Assembly (NCBI RefSeq): GCF_900091725.1 | Contig: NZ_FMBW01000094.1 | Span: 1-64,000, forward strand | Source of the DNA: Streptomyces sp. DvalAA-43 | Lineage (GTDB): Bacteria > Actinomycetota > Actinomycetes > Streptomycetales > Streptomycetaceae | Reading direction: 5' to 3' | Length of the DNA stretch: 64,000 nucleotides | Part shown: piece after piece, positions 24,338 through 33,000 of the stretch | How the letters are laid out: each line of letters opens with the position of its first letter | How positions within the stretch are numbered: the stretch's first letter is position 1 | Position numbers and translations under genes: made by a program | The notes under the pieces: generated by a model | What the model saw: the letters and a program-made list of their open reading frames with translations, nothing else | Databases searched by the model: none | What the model was told of the DNA's origin: nothing

Positions 24338-26743
24338 GTGACGACGTCCATCGAAGGCAGGATCGCCGAGGAGCTCGGCGTACGCGAACGGCAGGTGAAG
24401 GCGGCCGTCGAGCTGCTCGACGGCGGGTCGACCGTGCCGTTCATCGCGCGCTACCGCAAGGAAGCGACCGAGATGCTCGACGACGCGCAGCTGCGCACGT
24501 TGGAGGAGCGGCTGCGGTATCTGCGGGAGCTGGAGGACCGCCGGACGGCGATCCTCGACTCGGTACGCGAGCAGGGCAAGCTGGACGAGGCGCTGGAGGC
24601 GCAGATCCGGGGTGCCGACACCAAGGCGCGCCTTGAGGACATCTACCTGCCGTTCAAGCCCAAGCGGCGCACCAAGGCCCAGATCGCCCGGGAGGCCGGG
24701 CTCGAACCGCTCGCCGACGGCCTGCTCGGCGACCCGTCGGTCGAGCCTCTCACCGCTGCCGCCGCCTTCGTCGACGCCGACAAGGGTGTCGCGGACGGCG
24801 CGGCGGCGCTGGAGGGGGCCCGCGCCATCCTCACCGAGCGGTTCTCCGAGGACGCCGATCTGATCGGTGAGCTGCGTGAGCGCATGTGGTCGCGCGGGCG
24901 GCTGGCCGCCAAGGTGCGGGACGGCAAGGAGGAGGCGGGCGCGAAGTTCGCCGACTACTTCGACTTCGCCGAGCCGTTCACCGCGCTGCCCTCGCACCGG
25001 GTGCTGGCGATGCTGCGGGGCGAGAAGGAGGACGTGCTCGATCTGGCCCTGGAGCCGGAGGAGCCCTCCGAGACGCCCGGCCCCTCGACGTACGAGAACA
25101 TGGTCGCCCGGCGCTTCGGCGTGGCCGACCGCGGGCGTCCCGGTGACAAGTGGCTCGGCGACACCGTGCGCTGGGCCTGGCGGACCAGGATCCTGGTGCA
25201 CCTCGGCATCGATCTGCGGCTGCGGCTGCGCACCGCGGCGGAGGACGAGGCGGTCCGCGTCTTCGCGTCGAACCTGCGCGATCTGCTGCTCGCCGCACCG
25301 GCCGGGACCCGGGCCACGCTCGGGCTCGACCCCGGTTTCCGTACGGGTGTGAAGGTGGCGGTCGTCGACGCGACCGGCAAGGTCGTCGCGACCGATGTCA
25401 TCCACCCGCACGTCCCGGCGAACAAGTGGGACCAGTCGCTGGCCGCGCTGGAGCGGCTGGCGAGGGCGCACGACGTCGACCTGATCGCGATCGGCAACGG
25501 CACGGCGTCCCGCGAGACCGACAAGCTCGCCGGTGAACTCATCGACAAGCACCCCGAGTTGAAGCTCACCAAGGTGATGGTGTCCGAGGCGGGCGCCTCG
25601 GTGTACTCGGCGTCGGCCTTCGCCTCGCAGGAACTCCCCGACATGGACGTGTCGTTGCGCGGCGCCGTCTCCATCGCGCGGCGGCTGCAGGACCCCCTCG
25701 CCGAGCTGGTGAAGATCGACCCGAAGTCGATCGGGGTGGGCCAGTACCAGCACGACCTGTCCGAGGTGAAGCTGTCGCGTTCGCTGGACGCGGTCGTCGA
25801 GGACTGTGTGAACGGTGTCGGTGTCGACGTCAACACCGCGTCCGCCCCGCTGCTCTCGCGGGTGTCGGGGATCGGCTCGGGGCTCGCCGAGAACATCGTC
25901 GCGCACCGCGACGCCAACGGCCCCTTCCACTCCCGCAGGGCGCTGAAGGACGTGGCGCGGCTGGGCCCGAAGGCGTACGAGCAGTGCGCGGGCTTCCTGC
26001 GCATCCGGGGCGACGATCCGCTGGACGCGTCGAGCGTGCACCCGGAGGCGTATCCGGTGGTGCGGGCGATGGTGAAGCGGACCGGCGGCGACGTCGCCTC
26101 GCTGATCGGCAACACGGGCGTGCTGCGCTCGCTGCGGGCCGACGACTTCGTGGACGAGAAGTTCGGTCTGCCGACGGTCACCGACATCCTGAAGGAGCTG
26201 GAGAAGCCGGGGCGCGACCCCCGTCCGGCGTTCAAGACGGCCACCTTCAAGGAGGGCGTCGAGAAGATCGGCGATCTGGCGTCCGGGATGGTGCTGGAGG
26301 GTGTCGTCACCAATGTCGCGGCGTTCGGCGCGTTCGTGGACATCGGTGTGCACCAGGACGGCCTGGTGCATGTGTCGGCGATGTCGCGGACGTTCGTCAA
26401 GGACCCGAGGGACGTCGTGAAGCCGGGCGACATCGTCAAGGTCAAGGTCATGGACGTCGACGTCCCGCGGAAGCGGATCTCGTTGACGCTGCGGCTGGAC
26501 GACGAGGCGACGGCGGCCGGTACGGGCCCCCAGGGCGGCAAGTCCGGGCGCGAGCGCGGTGAGCGCGGCGGCCAGGGCGGCCGTCCGCCGAGGCAGCGCC
26601 AGGGGCAGGGCGGCCAGGACCGCGACCGGCGCGGTGGCGGCGGCTCCGCCCGCCAGGCTCCGGCACCGGTGAACAGCGCGATGGCGGACGCCCTGCGGCG
26701 GGCCGGGCTGACGGACCCGGACCAGGGCGGCAGGAAGCGCTAG
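24338..26743 (+). CDS. tex: Tex-family RNA-binding transcription accessory protein
   Basis: An 801-aa Tex/Spt6-like protein: an N-terminal Tex domain, a YqgF-like RNase H-fold segment (LGLDPGFRTGVKVAVVD), helix-hairpin-helix motifs (VNTASAPLLSRVSGIGSGLAENIV) and an S1 RNA-binding domain (GMVLEGVVTNVAAFGAFVDIGV). A tail of about 65 residues, rich in Gly, Arg and Gln (GERGGQGGRPPRQRQGQGG), follows the S1 domain and is likely disordered and RNA-binding. It starts with GTG. Tex acts on transcription and RNA handling. It is a single gene with a strong terminator. Confidence 0.95.
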   Translation: MTTSIEGRIAEELGVRERQVKAAVELLDGGSTVPFIARYRKEATEMLDDAQLRTLEERLRYLRELEDRRTAILDSVREQGKLDEALEAQIRGADTKARLEDIYLPFKPKRRTKAQIAREAGLEPLADGLLGDPSVEPLTAAAAFVDADKGVADGAAALEGARAILTERFSEDADLIGELRERMWSRGRLAAKVRDGKEEAGAKFADYFDFAEPFTALPSHRVLAMLRGEKEDVLDLALEPEEPSETPGPSTYENMVARRFGVADRGRPGDKWLGDTVRWAWRTRILVHLGIDLRLRLRTAAEDEAVRVFASNLRDLLLAAPAGTRATLGLDPGFRTGVKVAVVDATGKVVATDVIHPHVPANKWDQSLAALERLARAHDVDLIAIGNGTASRETDKLAGELIDKHPELKLTKVMVSEAGASVYSASAFASQELPDMDVSLRGAVSIARRLQDPLAELVKIDPKSIGVGQYQHDLSEVKLSRSLDAVVEDCVNGVGVDVNTASAPLLSRVSGIGSGLAENIVAHRDANGPFHSRRALKDVARLGPKAYEQCAGFLRIRGDDPLDASSVHPEAYPVVRAMVKRTGGDVASLIGNTGVLRSLRADDFVDEKFGLPTVTDILKELEKPGRDPRPAFKTATFKEGVEKIGDLASGMVLEGVVTNVAAFGAFVDIGVHQDGLVHVSAMSRTFVKDPRDVVKPGDIVKVKVMDVDVPRKRISLTLRLDDEATAAGTGPQGGKSGRERGERGGQGGRPPRQRQGQGGQDRDRRGGGGSARQAPAPVNSAMADALRRAGLTDPDQGGRKR

Positions 26744-26750
26744 CGGGACC

Positions 26751-26790
26751 GGGCGGGGAGGGGTGTGCCCACGCGGCTCCCTCCCCGCCC
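26751..26790 (+). terminator. 12-bp hairpin terminator of tex
   Basis: GGGCGGGGAGGG (26751-26762) pairs exactly with CCCTCCCCGCCC (26779-26790) across a 16-nt loop, 8 nt after the tex stop. Confidence 0.7.
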
Positions 26791-27040
26791 TCGTCATGGG
26801 ACCGCTGGGTGCGCCCCGTTCCGACGTATGCGACGGTATCGCCGTCCCGCACGGTCTCGCCGTCGCGCAGCAGCGCGTCACCGCCGTCGCGGTGGGCGAG
26901 GATGCGGGTCGCGCGTCGGCGGGTTCGCACGGGGCCTTCTGCGGGTCCGTCGGGCCGTTGCGGCCGGACGGTGGTCCTCGGCCGAACCGGCACCCACACT
27001 TGGCATGCCGGATTCCGATGCCATCGGGAGATACGGGCGG

Positions 27041-27105
27041 CTCGTCGGAGAACGCCCGTTCACTCGTCGGAGAACGCCCGCATACTGGTCGGAGAAGCCC
27101 GCTCA
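27041..27105. repeat. Three tandem copies of a 22-nt noncoding repeat
   Basis: Units start at 27041, 27063 and 27085. The first two share the identical 18-nt core CTCGTCGGAGAACGCCCG. The third has one substitution and one deleted base (21 nt). The 4-nt unit ends vary (TTCA, CATA, CTCA). The period is not a multiple of three, so this is not a coding repeat. Confidence 0.75.
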
Positions 27106-27172
27106 TTCGGGGCGCAAGGCCAGGAGGCTCGACCTCTTCCGCGTACCGGAACGGATCGGCGGAGGGCTGGGC

Positions 27173-28810
27173 TCAGACCTCGGTCACCCTGCCCGCCGCC
27201 ACCTCGACCCGTCGGGTGGTCCGTACCGCTTCCAGCATGCGCCGGTCGTGCGTCACCAGCAGCAGCGTCCCGGTGTACGAATCCAGCGCCGACTCCAGCT
27301 GCTCGATCGCGGGCAGATCGAGGTGGTTCGTCGGCTCGTCGAGCACCAGGAGGTTGACGCCCCTGCCCTGGAGCAGGGCGAGCGCCGACCGGGTCCGCTC
27401 TCCCGGTGAGAGGGTCGTGGCGGGGCGCATCACATGGTCGGCGCGCAGGCCGAACTTGGCGAGCAGCGTGCGCACTTCGGCCGGTTCGGTGTCCGGCACG
27501 GCCGCGCAGAACGCCTCAAGGAGCGACTCCGTGCCGTGGAACAGCTTGCGGGCCTGGTCGACCTCGCCGACCACCACGCCCGAGCCGAGCGCCGCGTGGC
27601 CGGAGTCCAGCGGGAGGCGGCCGAGCAGGGCGGCGAGCAGGGTGGACTTGCCCGCTCCGTTGGCGCCGGTGATGGCGACCCGGTCCGCCCAGTCGATCTG
27701 GAGCGATGCCGGGCCGAAGGAGAAGTCGCCGCGTACGGCCTGTGCTTCGCGCAGGGTCGCCACGACCGAGCCGGAGCGGGGTGCGGAGGCGATCTCCATC
27801 CGCAGTTCCCATTCCTTGCGCGGTTCGTCGACGACGTCGAGCCGTTCGATCATGCGCTGGGTCTGCCGGGCCTTCGCGGCCTGCTTCTCGCTCGACTCGC
27901 TGCGGAACTTGCGGCCGAGCTTGTCGGAGTCCGTGGCCTTGCGGCGGGCGTTCTTGACGCCCTTGTCCATCCAGGAGCGCTGCATCTGGGCGCGCCCTTC
28001 GAGGGCGGCGCGCTTGTCGGCGTACTCCTCGAACTCCTCGCGGGCGTGCCTGCGGGCGCGCTCGCGCTCCTCCAGATAGGCCGCGTAGCCACCGCCGTAG
28101 AGGTTGATCTGCTGCTGGGCCAGGTCCAGTTCGAGGACCTTGGTGACCGTGCGCATCAGGAATTCGCGGTCGTGGCTGATGACCACGGTGCCCGCGCGGA
28201 GCCCCGAGACATAGCGCTCCAGCCGCTCCAGGCCGTCCAGGTCGAGGTCGTTGGTGGGCTCGTCCAGCAGGAAGACGTCGTAGCGGGACAGGAGGAGGGA
28301 GGCCAGGCCCGCGCGGGCGGCCTGACCGCCGGAGAGCGCGGTCATCGGCAGGTCGAGGCCGATGGTCAGCCCGAGGTCGGCCGCGACCTCCTCGGCGCGC
28401 TCGTCCAGGTCCGCGCCGCCGAGGGCCAGCCAGCGCTCCAGCGTCTCGGAGTACGCGTCGTCGGCGCCCGGCGCCCCGTCGACGAGTCCCTGTGTCGCGG
28501 CGTCCATCGCCGTCTGGGCCCCGGCGACGCCGGTGCGGCGGGCCAGGAACTCCCGCACGGTCTCCCCCTCGCGCCGCTCCGGCTCCTGCGGGAGGTGCCC
28601 GACGGTGGCGGTGGGCGGGGAGAGCCGCAGCTCGCCCTCCTCCGGCCGGTCGAGTCCGGCCAGCAGCCGGAGCAGGGACGATTTTCCGGCCCCGTTGACT
28701 CCGACGAGACCGATCACGTCACCGGGCGCGACGACGAGGTCGAGTCCGGCGAAGAGTGTGCGGTCGCCGTGTCCGGCGGCGAGGTCCTTGGCGACGAGAG
28801 TGGCAGTCAT
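27173..28810 (-). CDS. ABC-F family ATP-binding protein
   Basis: A 545-aa soluble protein with two ABC domains and no membrane spans. The first has Walker A GVNGAGKSS, signature LSGGQAARAGL and Walker B VFLLDEPTNDLD; the second has GANGAGKST, signature LSPGERTRSAL and LLVLDEPTNHLD. A charged, helical linker (residues about 245-325) is typical of ABC-F proteins. These act at the ribosome; some protect against antibiotics, others have housekeeping roles. Nothing here distinguishes the subgroup. The ATG at 28810 is the start. The gene is convergent with tex across a 429-nt gap. Confidence 0.9.
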   Translation of the reverse strand: MTATLVAKDLAAGHGDRTLFAGLDLVVAPGDVIGLVGVNGAGKSSLLRLLAGLDRPEEGELRLSPPTATVGHLPQEPERREGETVREFLARRTGVAGAQTAMDAATQGLVDGAPGADDAYSETLERWLALGGADLDERAEEVAADLGLTIGLDLPMTALSGGQAARAGLASLLLSRYDVFLLDEPTNDLDLDGLERLERYVSGLRAGTVVISHDREFLMRTVTKVLELDLAQQQINLYGGGYAAYLEERERARRHAREEFEEYADKRAALEGRAQMQRSWMDKGVKNARRKATDSDKLGRKFRSESSEKQAAKARQTQRMIERLDVVDEPRKEWELRMEIASAPRSGSVVATLREAQAVRGDFSFGPASLQIDWADRVAITGANGAGKSTLLAALLGRLPLDSGHAALGSGVVVGEVDQARKLFHGTESLLEAFCAAVPDTEPAEVRTLLAKFGLRADHVMRPATTLSPGERTRSALALLQGRGVNLLVLDEPTNHLDLPAIEQLESALDSYTGTLLLVTHDRRMLEAVRTTRRVEVAAGRVTEV

Positions 28811-28844
28811 CAGGGTGCCGATCCTAGTCGCCGCCGGGGGCGGA

Positions 28845-28876
28845 GCGGCCCGGCCGGTCCGCTCCGGCCGGGCCGC
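28845..28876 (-). terminator. 13-bp hairpin terminator of the BCCT transporter gene
   Basis: GCGGCCCGGCCGG (28845-28857) pairs perfectly with 28864-28876 around a 6-nt loop. It lies 25 nt beyond the minus-strand stop at 28902 and before the ABC-F gene, whose start is at 28810. Confidence 0.65.
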
Positions 28877-28901
28877 GGGTGCCCCCGGTCGTCGGGGGGC
28901 C

Positions 28902-30671
28902 TCAGCCCTCGCGCGGCGGGCCCGCCGGGCCGGAGGCGCCCGGTTCCGGGTCGTGGCCCTCGTGGAGCCCGGTGGTGACCTGGCTGCCGCCCGGTCCGAT
29001 CCGGATCTCGAAGTCCCCGGCGTACTTCGCGTGGCCTTCGATGACCGCTGATTCGACCGCTTCCACGCCGAATTCGCGCCGCACGATCAGCGGGTCCTGG
29101 CGCAGGTCCCGCATCAGCGCCACGCACATGCCGATCATGACGAGGGTGAACGGCGCGGCGACCAGGATCGTCAGGTTCTGGAGCCCGGCGAGCGCGTCGC
29201 CCTTGCCGTTGCCGATGAGCAGCATGATCGCGGCCACGGCGCCGGTGACCACGCCCCAGAAGATGACGACCCACCTGGCCGGTTCGAGGATGCCCTTCTG
29301 GGAGAGCGTGCCCATGACGATGGAGGCGGCGTCGGCTCCCGAGACGAAGAAGATGCCGACCAGGATCATCACCAGCAGGCTCATCGCCGTGGCGATCGGG
29401 AACTGCTGGAGCACACCGAAGAGCTGTGCCTCCTGGGTGACGGCCTTGCCGAGCCGGCCGGCCTCCTGGAGGTCGATCGCCGTACCTCCGAAGATCGCGA
29501 ACCAGACCAGGCTGACGGTGCTGGGCACCAGGATGACTCCGCCGATGAACTGGCGGATGGTCCGGCCGCGGCTGATCCGGGCGATGAACATGCCGACGAA
29601 GGGTGTCCAGGAGATCCACCAGGCCCAGTAGAAGACGGTCCAGTTGCCGAGCCACTCGGCCACGTCGCCCTTGCCGGTCGCTTCGGTGCGTCCGGCGAGC
29701 TGGGCGAGATTGCCGAAGTAGGCGGCGATCGACGTGGGCAGCAGGTCGAGCACGATGATGGTGGGACCCGCGACGAAGACGAAGACGGCGAGGGCCAGGG
29801 CGAGCACCATGTTGGTGTTGGAGAGCCACTGGATGCCCTTCTCCACGCCGGAGACCGCCGAGGCGACGAAGGCCACCGTCAGCGCGGCGATGATCAGGAC
29901 CAGGAGCCCGGTGCCGGTCTCCTCCTTCCAGTGCAGCTCGTGGAAGCCGCTGCCGATCTGGAGGGCGCCGAGGCCCAGTGACGCGGCGGAGCCGAAGAGG
30001 GTCGCGAAGATGGCGAGGATGTCGATCAGCCGGCCGAGCCCGCCATGGGCGTGCCGGGTCCCGATGAGCGGCTCGAAGACGGCGCTGATCGTCTGCCGTC
30101 TGCGGCGCCGGAAGGTGCTGTACGCGATGGCCAGGCCGACCACGGCGTAGATCGCCCAGGGGTGGAGTGTCCAGTGGAACAGGGTGGTGGCCATCGCCGT
30201 CTGCATCGCGTCGGCGGCGTCGAAGGGGTGTGTGCCGGGCGGCGGGTTGGTGAAGTGGGCGAGCGGCTCGCTGACCCCGTAGAACATCAGGCCGATCCCC
30301 ATGCCGGCGCTGAACATCATGGCGACCCAGGACACGGTCCGGAATTCGGGCTCCTCCCCCTCCTGACCGAGGACGATCTTGCCGTAGCGGCTGACGGCGA
30401 GCCAGAGCGCGAAGACCACGAAGCCGGAGGCGGCGAGCATGAAGGCCCAACCACCGTTGTGGATCAGCCCGTTGAGCATGGAGCTGGAGATGTCCTCCAG
30501 CGAGTCGGTGGCGGTGGCTCCCCAGACCACGAAGGCGAGGGTGAGGACGGCGGTGACGCCGAACACCACCCGGTCCGTCGTGGGGTGCCGGTTCTGGGCC
30601 GGGTCGCCGGGGAGCTCCGCCGTCACCGGCAGTTCACCCCGGCCGCCCGTTCTCTGTTCGTCCTGCGACAC
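28902..30671 (-). CDS. BCCT-family betaine/carnitine/choline transporter
   Basis: A 589-aa secondary transporter with about twelve membrane spans. Family signatures are GMGIGLMFYGVSEPLAHF and the Trp-rich WTVFYWAWWISWTPFVGMFIARISRGR, which forms the substrate box. Quaternary-ammonium compatible-solute uptake is the family role. The roughly 70-residue C-terminal tail (EGHAKYAGDFEIRIGPGG) is soluble and may sense osmotic state, as in BetP-like carriers. It starts with GTG. It is a single gene. Confidence 0.92.
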   Translation of the reverse strand: MSQDEQRTGGRGELPVTAELPGDPAQNRHPTTDRVVFGVTAVLTLAFVVWGATATDSLEDISSSMLNGLIHNGGWAFMLAASGFVVFALWLAVSRYGKIVLGQEGEEPEFRTVSWVAMMFSAGMGIGLMFYGVSEPLAHFTNPPPGTHPFDAADAMQTAMATTLFHWTLHPWAIYAVVGLAIAYSTFRRRRRQTISAVFEPLIGTRHAHGGLGRLIDILAIFATLFGSAASLGLGALQIGSGFHELHWKEETGTGLLVLIIAALTVAFVASAVSGVEKGIQWLSNTNMVLALALAVFVFVAGPTIIVLDLLPTSIAAYFGNLAQLAGRTEATGKGDVAEWLGNWTVFYWAWWISWTPFVGMFIARISRGRTIRQFIGGVILVPSTVSLVWFAIFGGTAIDLQEAGRLGKAVTQEAQLFGVLQQFPIATAMSLLVMILVGIFFVSGADAASIVMGTLSQKGILEPARWVVIFWGVVTGAVAAIMLLIGNGKGDALAGLQNLTILVAAPFTLVMIGMCVALMRDLRQDPLIVRREFGVEAVESAVIEGHAKYAGDFEIRIGPGGSQVTTGLHEGHDPEPGASGPAGPPREG

Positions 30672-30793
30672 GGATGGCGCCTTTCACGGAAGCAGTTGTT
30701 TCACTCTCCGTAGGCAGTACCACACGCAGCGCTCGGCTCCGGGGACCAACAAGCCGTACGTGCCCGCCCGGTCCGGATGTTCAGCGGCAGGTG

Positions 30794-32788
30794 TTACGCG
30801 TGCCCGCCTCCCGGGACGCGCCGGGCGGGACGCGGTGCCGTCACGCCGGGGGCCTCGGCCGCCCGGGGCGGGGCCGCCGCGGAGGCGGAACCCGCGGTGG
30901 CGCGGACGAAGGCGCCGGTGCCGCCGACGAACGGCAGTTTCGCGGACGTGCGGGCCAGGTCGAGGGTGAGCGTGGGTGTGGAGTCCGGCGGGTCGATGAG
31001 GTCCCGGTCGGTGCCGGCGACGATCAGGGCGAGGCGGTGTCCGGCGGGTACGACATGGTCGGTGGCCGCCAGGTCGAGGGTGATCGTGTAGGCCCTGCCC
31101 GGGGTCAGGGGGCGGCCCTTTCCGGCGGAGGCGTACGTGCCGAGGTCGGCCCAGCCCCGGCTGACCACGGTCCGGTCGACGGTGGTGGTGTCGGCCCTGG
31201 TCTCCTTGAAGCAGGAGCTGTCCCCGGCCGTGCTCGGGCCCCAGCAGTTGCGGTCGGTGAGGGTGGTGATGCCCTCGCCGGACGCGCCGTAGTCGCGGAT
31301 GGTGTCGGGGCCGATGTCGACGAGGACCGCCGAGAGATGGGCGGTCGAGGTGGTCGGGGTGGCGGTGACGGTCACGGTGGACGATCCGGAGAGCCTCAGG
31401 TCGGCGGTGAGCGGCGCGGTGCGGAATCCGGCCTTGGCGCCCGTGGAGCGGTCCAGGTCGGCGGCCCACTCCGTCTCGCTCTGCGCCGGGTCGTCGGTGA
31501 ACGTCTCGGTGGCGCCGGGGCGGGCGGGCCGCAGGGCCAGGGTGCCGACGCCCGGTGTGCTCCCGGCGGCGGGGCGCACGGTGGTGGTGTGCGTGGTGCG
31601 GGGCGGCCAGACCCGGTCGGTGGACCACTGGTCGGGGTGGCGTTCGATGTCGGCCATCGGTTCCCGGTCGATGCCGTTGTCGTAGCCGAGGAGGTAGTGG
31701 TCGAACCAGCGGTGCAGCGTGTCGACCCACTCGGCGCGCCGGTAGTCGAAGGGGTCGACGTGCCCGGTCTGGGAGAGCCAGATCTTGCGCTCCACCCCCC
31801 GGTCCGCGAGGGCGTCCCACCACTGGCCGAGGTGCTTGGTACGGACGTTGAGGTCCTGCATGCCGTGGACGGCGAAGACGCTGGCGCGCACCTTGCGGGC
31901 GTCCTTCACGTAGTCGCGCGCGGCCCACTGCCGCGTCCAGTCGCCGGTGCGCGGTGCCCCGTCGACGAGCCGCTGCTGGACGGCGGCGCAGCGCCCGCGT
32001 GCCTCGGGGCTCTCCACGTAGCCGGAGAGCCACTCGGGGCCGCTGTCGTAGAGGGGTGCGCCCTGGGCGAAGTAGTAGTCGTACCAGGAGGAGATGGCGC
32101 TGATCGGGACGATGGTCCGCAGCCCGTCCACGCCGGTCGCCGCGACCCCGTTGGCGATGGTGCCGTCGTAGCTCTTGCCGATCATTCCGGTGCGGCCGTT
32201 CGACCAGCCGGCCGTGGCGCGGGCGGAGCCGGTGCGGGTGGTGTAGCCGCGGGCGCGGCCGTTCAGCCAGTCGATCACGGCCTTGGCGGACTGGACGTCG
32301 GAGCGGCCTCCGACATCGACGCAGCCGTCGGAGCGATTGGTACCGGCCAGATCGACGGCGACGAAGGCGTAGCCGCGCGGTACGAAGTAGTTGTCGTAGT
32401 GGAGCGGGAACCCGACCGGCCTGCCGTCGGCGTCGTACGTCTTGAGCTGGCTCTCGTTGCCGCGCCCGCAGCAGGAGTAGTACGGGCTGGCGTCCATGAT
32501 CACGGGGATCTTCCGGCCCTGCCGGGCGGGTTCCCGGGGCCGGACGATGTCGGCGGCGACGCGGTCGGTCCGCCCGTCCCCGTCGCCGTCCAGCCCGGTG
32601 TCGACCCAGACCGATTCGCGGACGGCGTCCCCGTACGAGTAGACGGGCCTGCTCTCCGGCGGCCGGGTCTCCCGGGGGCTCGCTCCCTGCGCACCCGACG
32701 GGGAGAGCAGGACGGCCATCAGGGCGGCGACGGCCGCCACCACCAGCGATCTGTACCTCGAACGGAGGCCTCGCGCACATGTCGGCAT
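30794..32788 (-). CDS. Secreted Xaa-Pro dipeptidyl-peptidase (S15 family)
   Basis: A 664-aa secreted serine peptidase. The N-terminal signal peptide (RSRYRSLVVAAVAALMAVLLSP, cleavage near AQGAS) follows the ATG at 32788; the frame upstream of it is not plausible. The catalytic serine is S206 in MIGKSYDGT. Asp (HGMQDLNVRTKH) and His (SQTGHVDPFDYR) complete the expected alpha/beta-hydrolase triad. A C-terminal PepX/X-Pro beta-sandwich domain follows. It releases X-Pro dipeptides from extracellular peptides. It diverges from the M1 peptidase gene across a 212-nt promoter region. Confidence 0.9.
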   Translation of the reverse strand: MPTCARGLRSRYRSLVVAAVAALMAVLLSPSGAQGASPRETRPPESRPVYSYGDAVRESVWVDTGLDGDGDGRTDRVAADIVRPREPARQGRKIPVIMDASPYYSCCGRGNESQLKTYDADGRPVGFPLHYDNYFVPRGYAFVAVDLAGTNRSDGCVDVGGRSDVQSAKAVIDWLNGRARGYTTRTGSARATAGWSNGRTGMIGKSYDGTIANGVAATGVDGLRTIVPISAISSWYDYYFAQGAPLYDSGPEWLSGYVESPEARGRCAAVQQRLVDGAPRTGDWTRQWAARDYVKDARKVRASVFAVHGMQDLNVRTKHLGQWWDALADRGVERKIWLSQTGHVDPFDYRRAEWVDTLHRWFDHYLLGYDNGIDREPMADIERHPDQWSTDRVWPPRTTHTTTVRPAAGSTPGVGTLALRPARPGATETFTDDPAQSETEWAADLDRSTGAKAGFRTAPLTADLRLSGSSTVTVTATPTTSTAHLSAVLVDIGPDTIRDYGASGEGITTLTDRNCWGPSTAGDSSCFKETRADTTTVDRTVVSRGWADLGTYASAGKGRPLTPGRAYTITLDLAATDHVVPAGHRLALIVAGTDRDLIDPPDSTPTLTLDLARTSAKLPFVGGTGAFVRATAGSASAAAPPRAAEAPGVTAPRPARRVPGGGHA

Positions 32789-32848
32789 GGGCGGAAGGTA
32801 CCCCGGGTCAACTCCCGTGCGACAGAGGGCGATCAGTGGCAGATATGG

Positions 32849-32858
32849 CATGATCATG
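32849..32858. promoter_or_regulatory. 10-bp palindrome CATGATCATG in the divergent peptidase promoter region
   Basis: CATGATCATG is a perfect palindrome inside the 212-nt region between the two secreted peptidases. It lies 61 nt upstream of the S15 start and about 140 nt upstream of the M1 start, so it could serve either gene. Short symmetry alone is weak evidence. Confidence 0.3.
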
Positions 32859-33000
32859 GCGCAAAGGCGGCGGTCGCCGTGGCGGCCGAATGGCGATCGT
32901 GTGACAGCTGCGGCCATGGACACCACTGGGGCGGCAGTCGCTGAATAGTCTCGACGTGACGGTTCGAAAGATCATTCGCCCCGACCACTTGGAGTATTCC

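Larger units (their letters stand above)
26744..27172. other. 429-nt gene-free convergent region with terminator and tandem repeats
   Basis: This region lies between the convergent tex and ABC-F genes. It contains the tex hairpin (26751-26790) and a three-unit tandem repeat at 27041-27105. A minus-strand frame across 26448-26999 reads a stretch such as ATRILAHRDGGDALLRDG, but most of it is antisense to the tex tail and I do not call it a gene. Gene-free stretches this long between convergent genes are unusual in this window. Confidence 0.6.

Noticed and set aside
26448..26999. A minus-strand 183-aa frame with a plausible segment ATRILAHRDGGDALLRDG.
   Set aside because: Most of it is antisense to the coding tail of tex, it has no family match I recognise, and the rest is Pro/Arg-rich. 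It could be a remnant, but I cannot support it.
20633..27106. A 2157-aa minus-strand frame.
   Set aside because: It is antisense to tex and other genes with complete motifs, and its sequence is low-complexity Arg/His/Gly noise.
30684..32780. A 698-aa minus-strand frame overlapping the S15 peptidase.
   Set aside because: It overlaps the true peptidase frame on the same strand, has no signal peptide or motif, and is Arg-rich.
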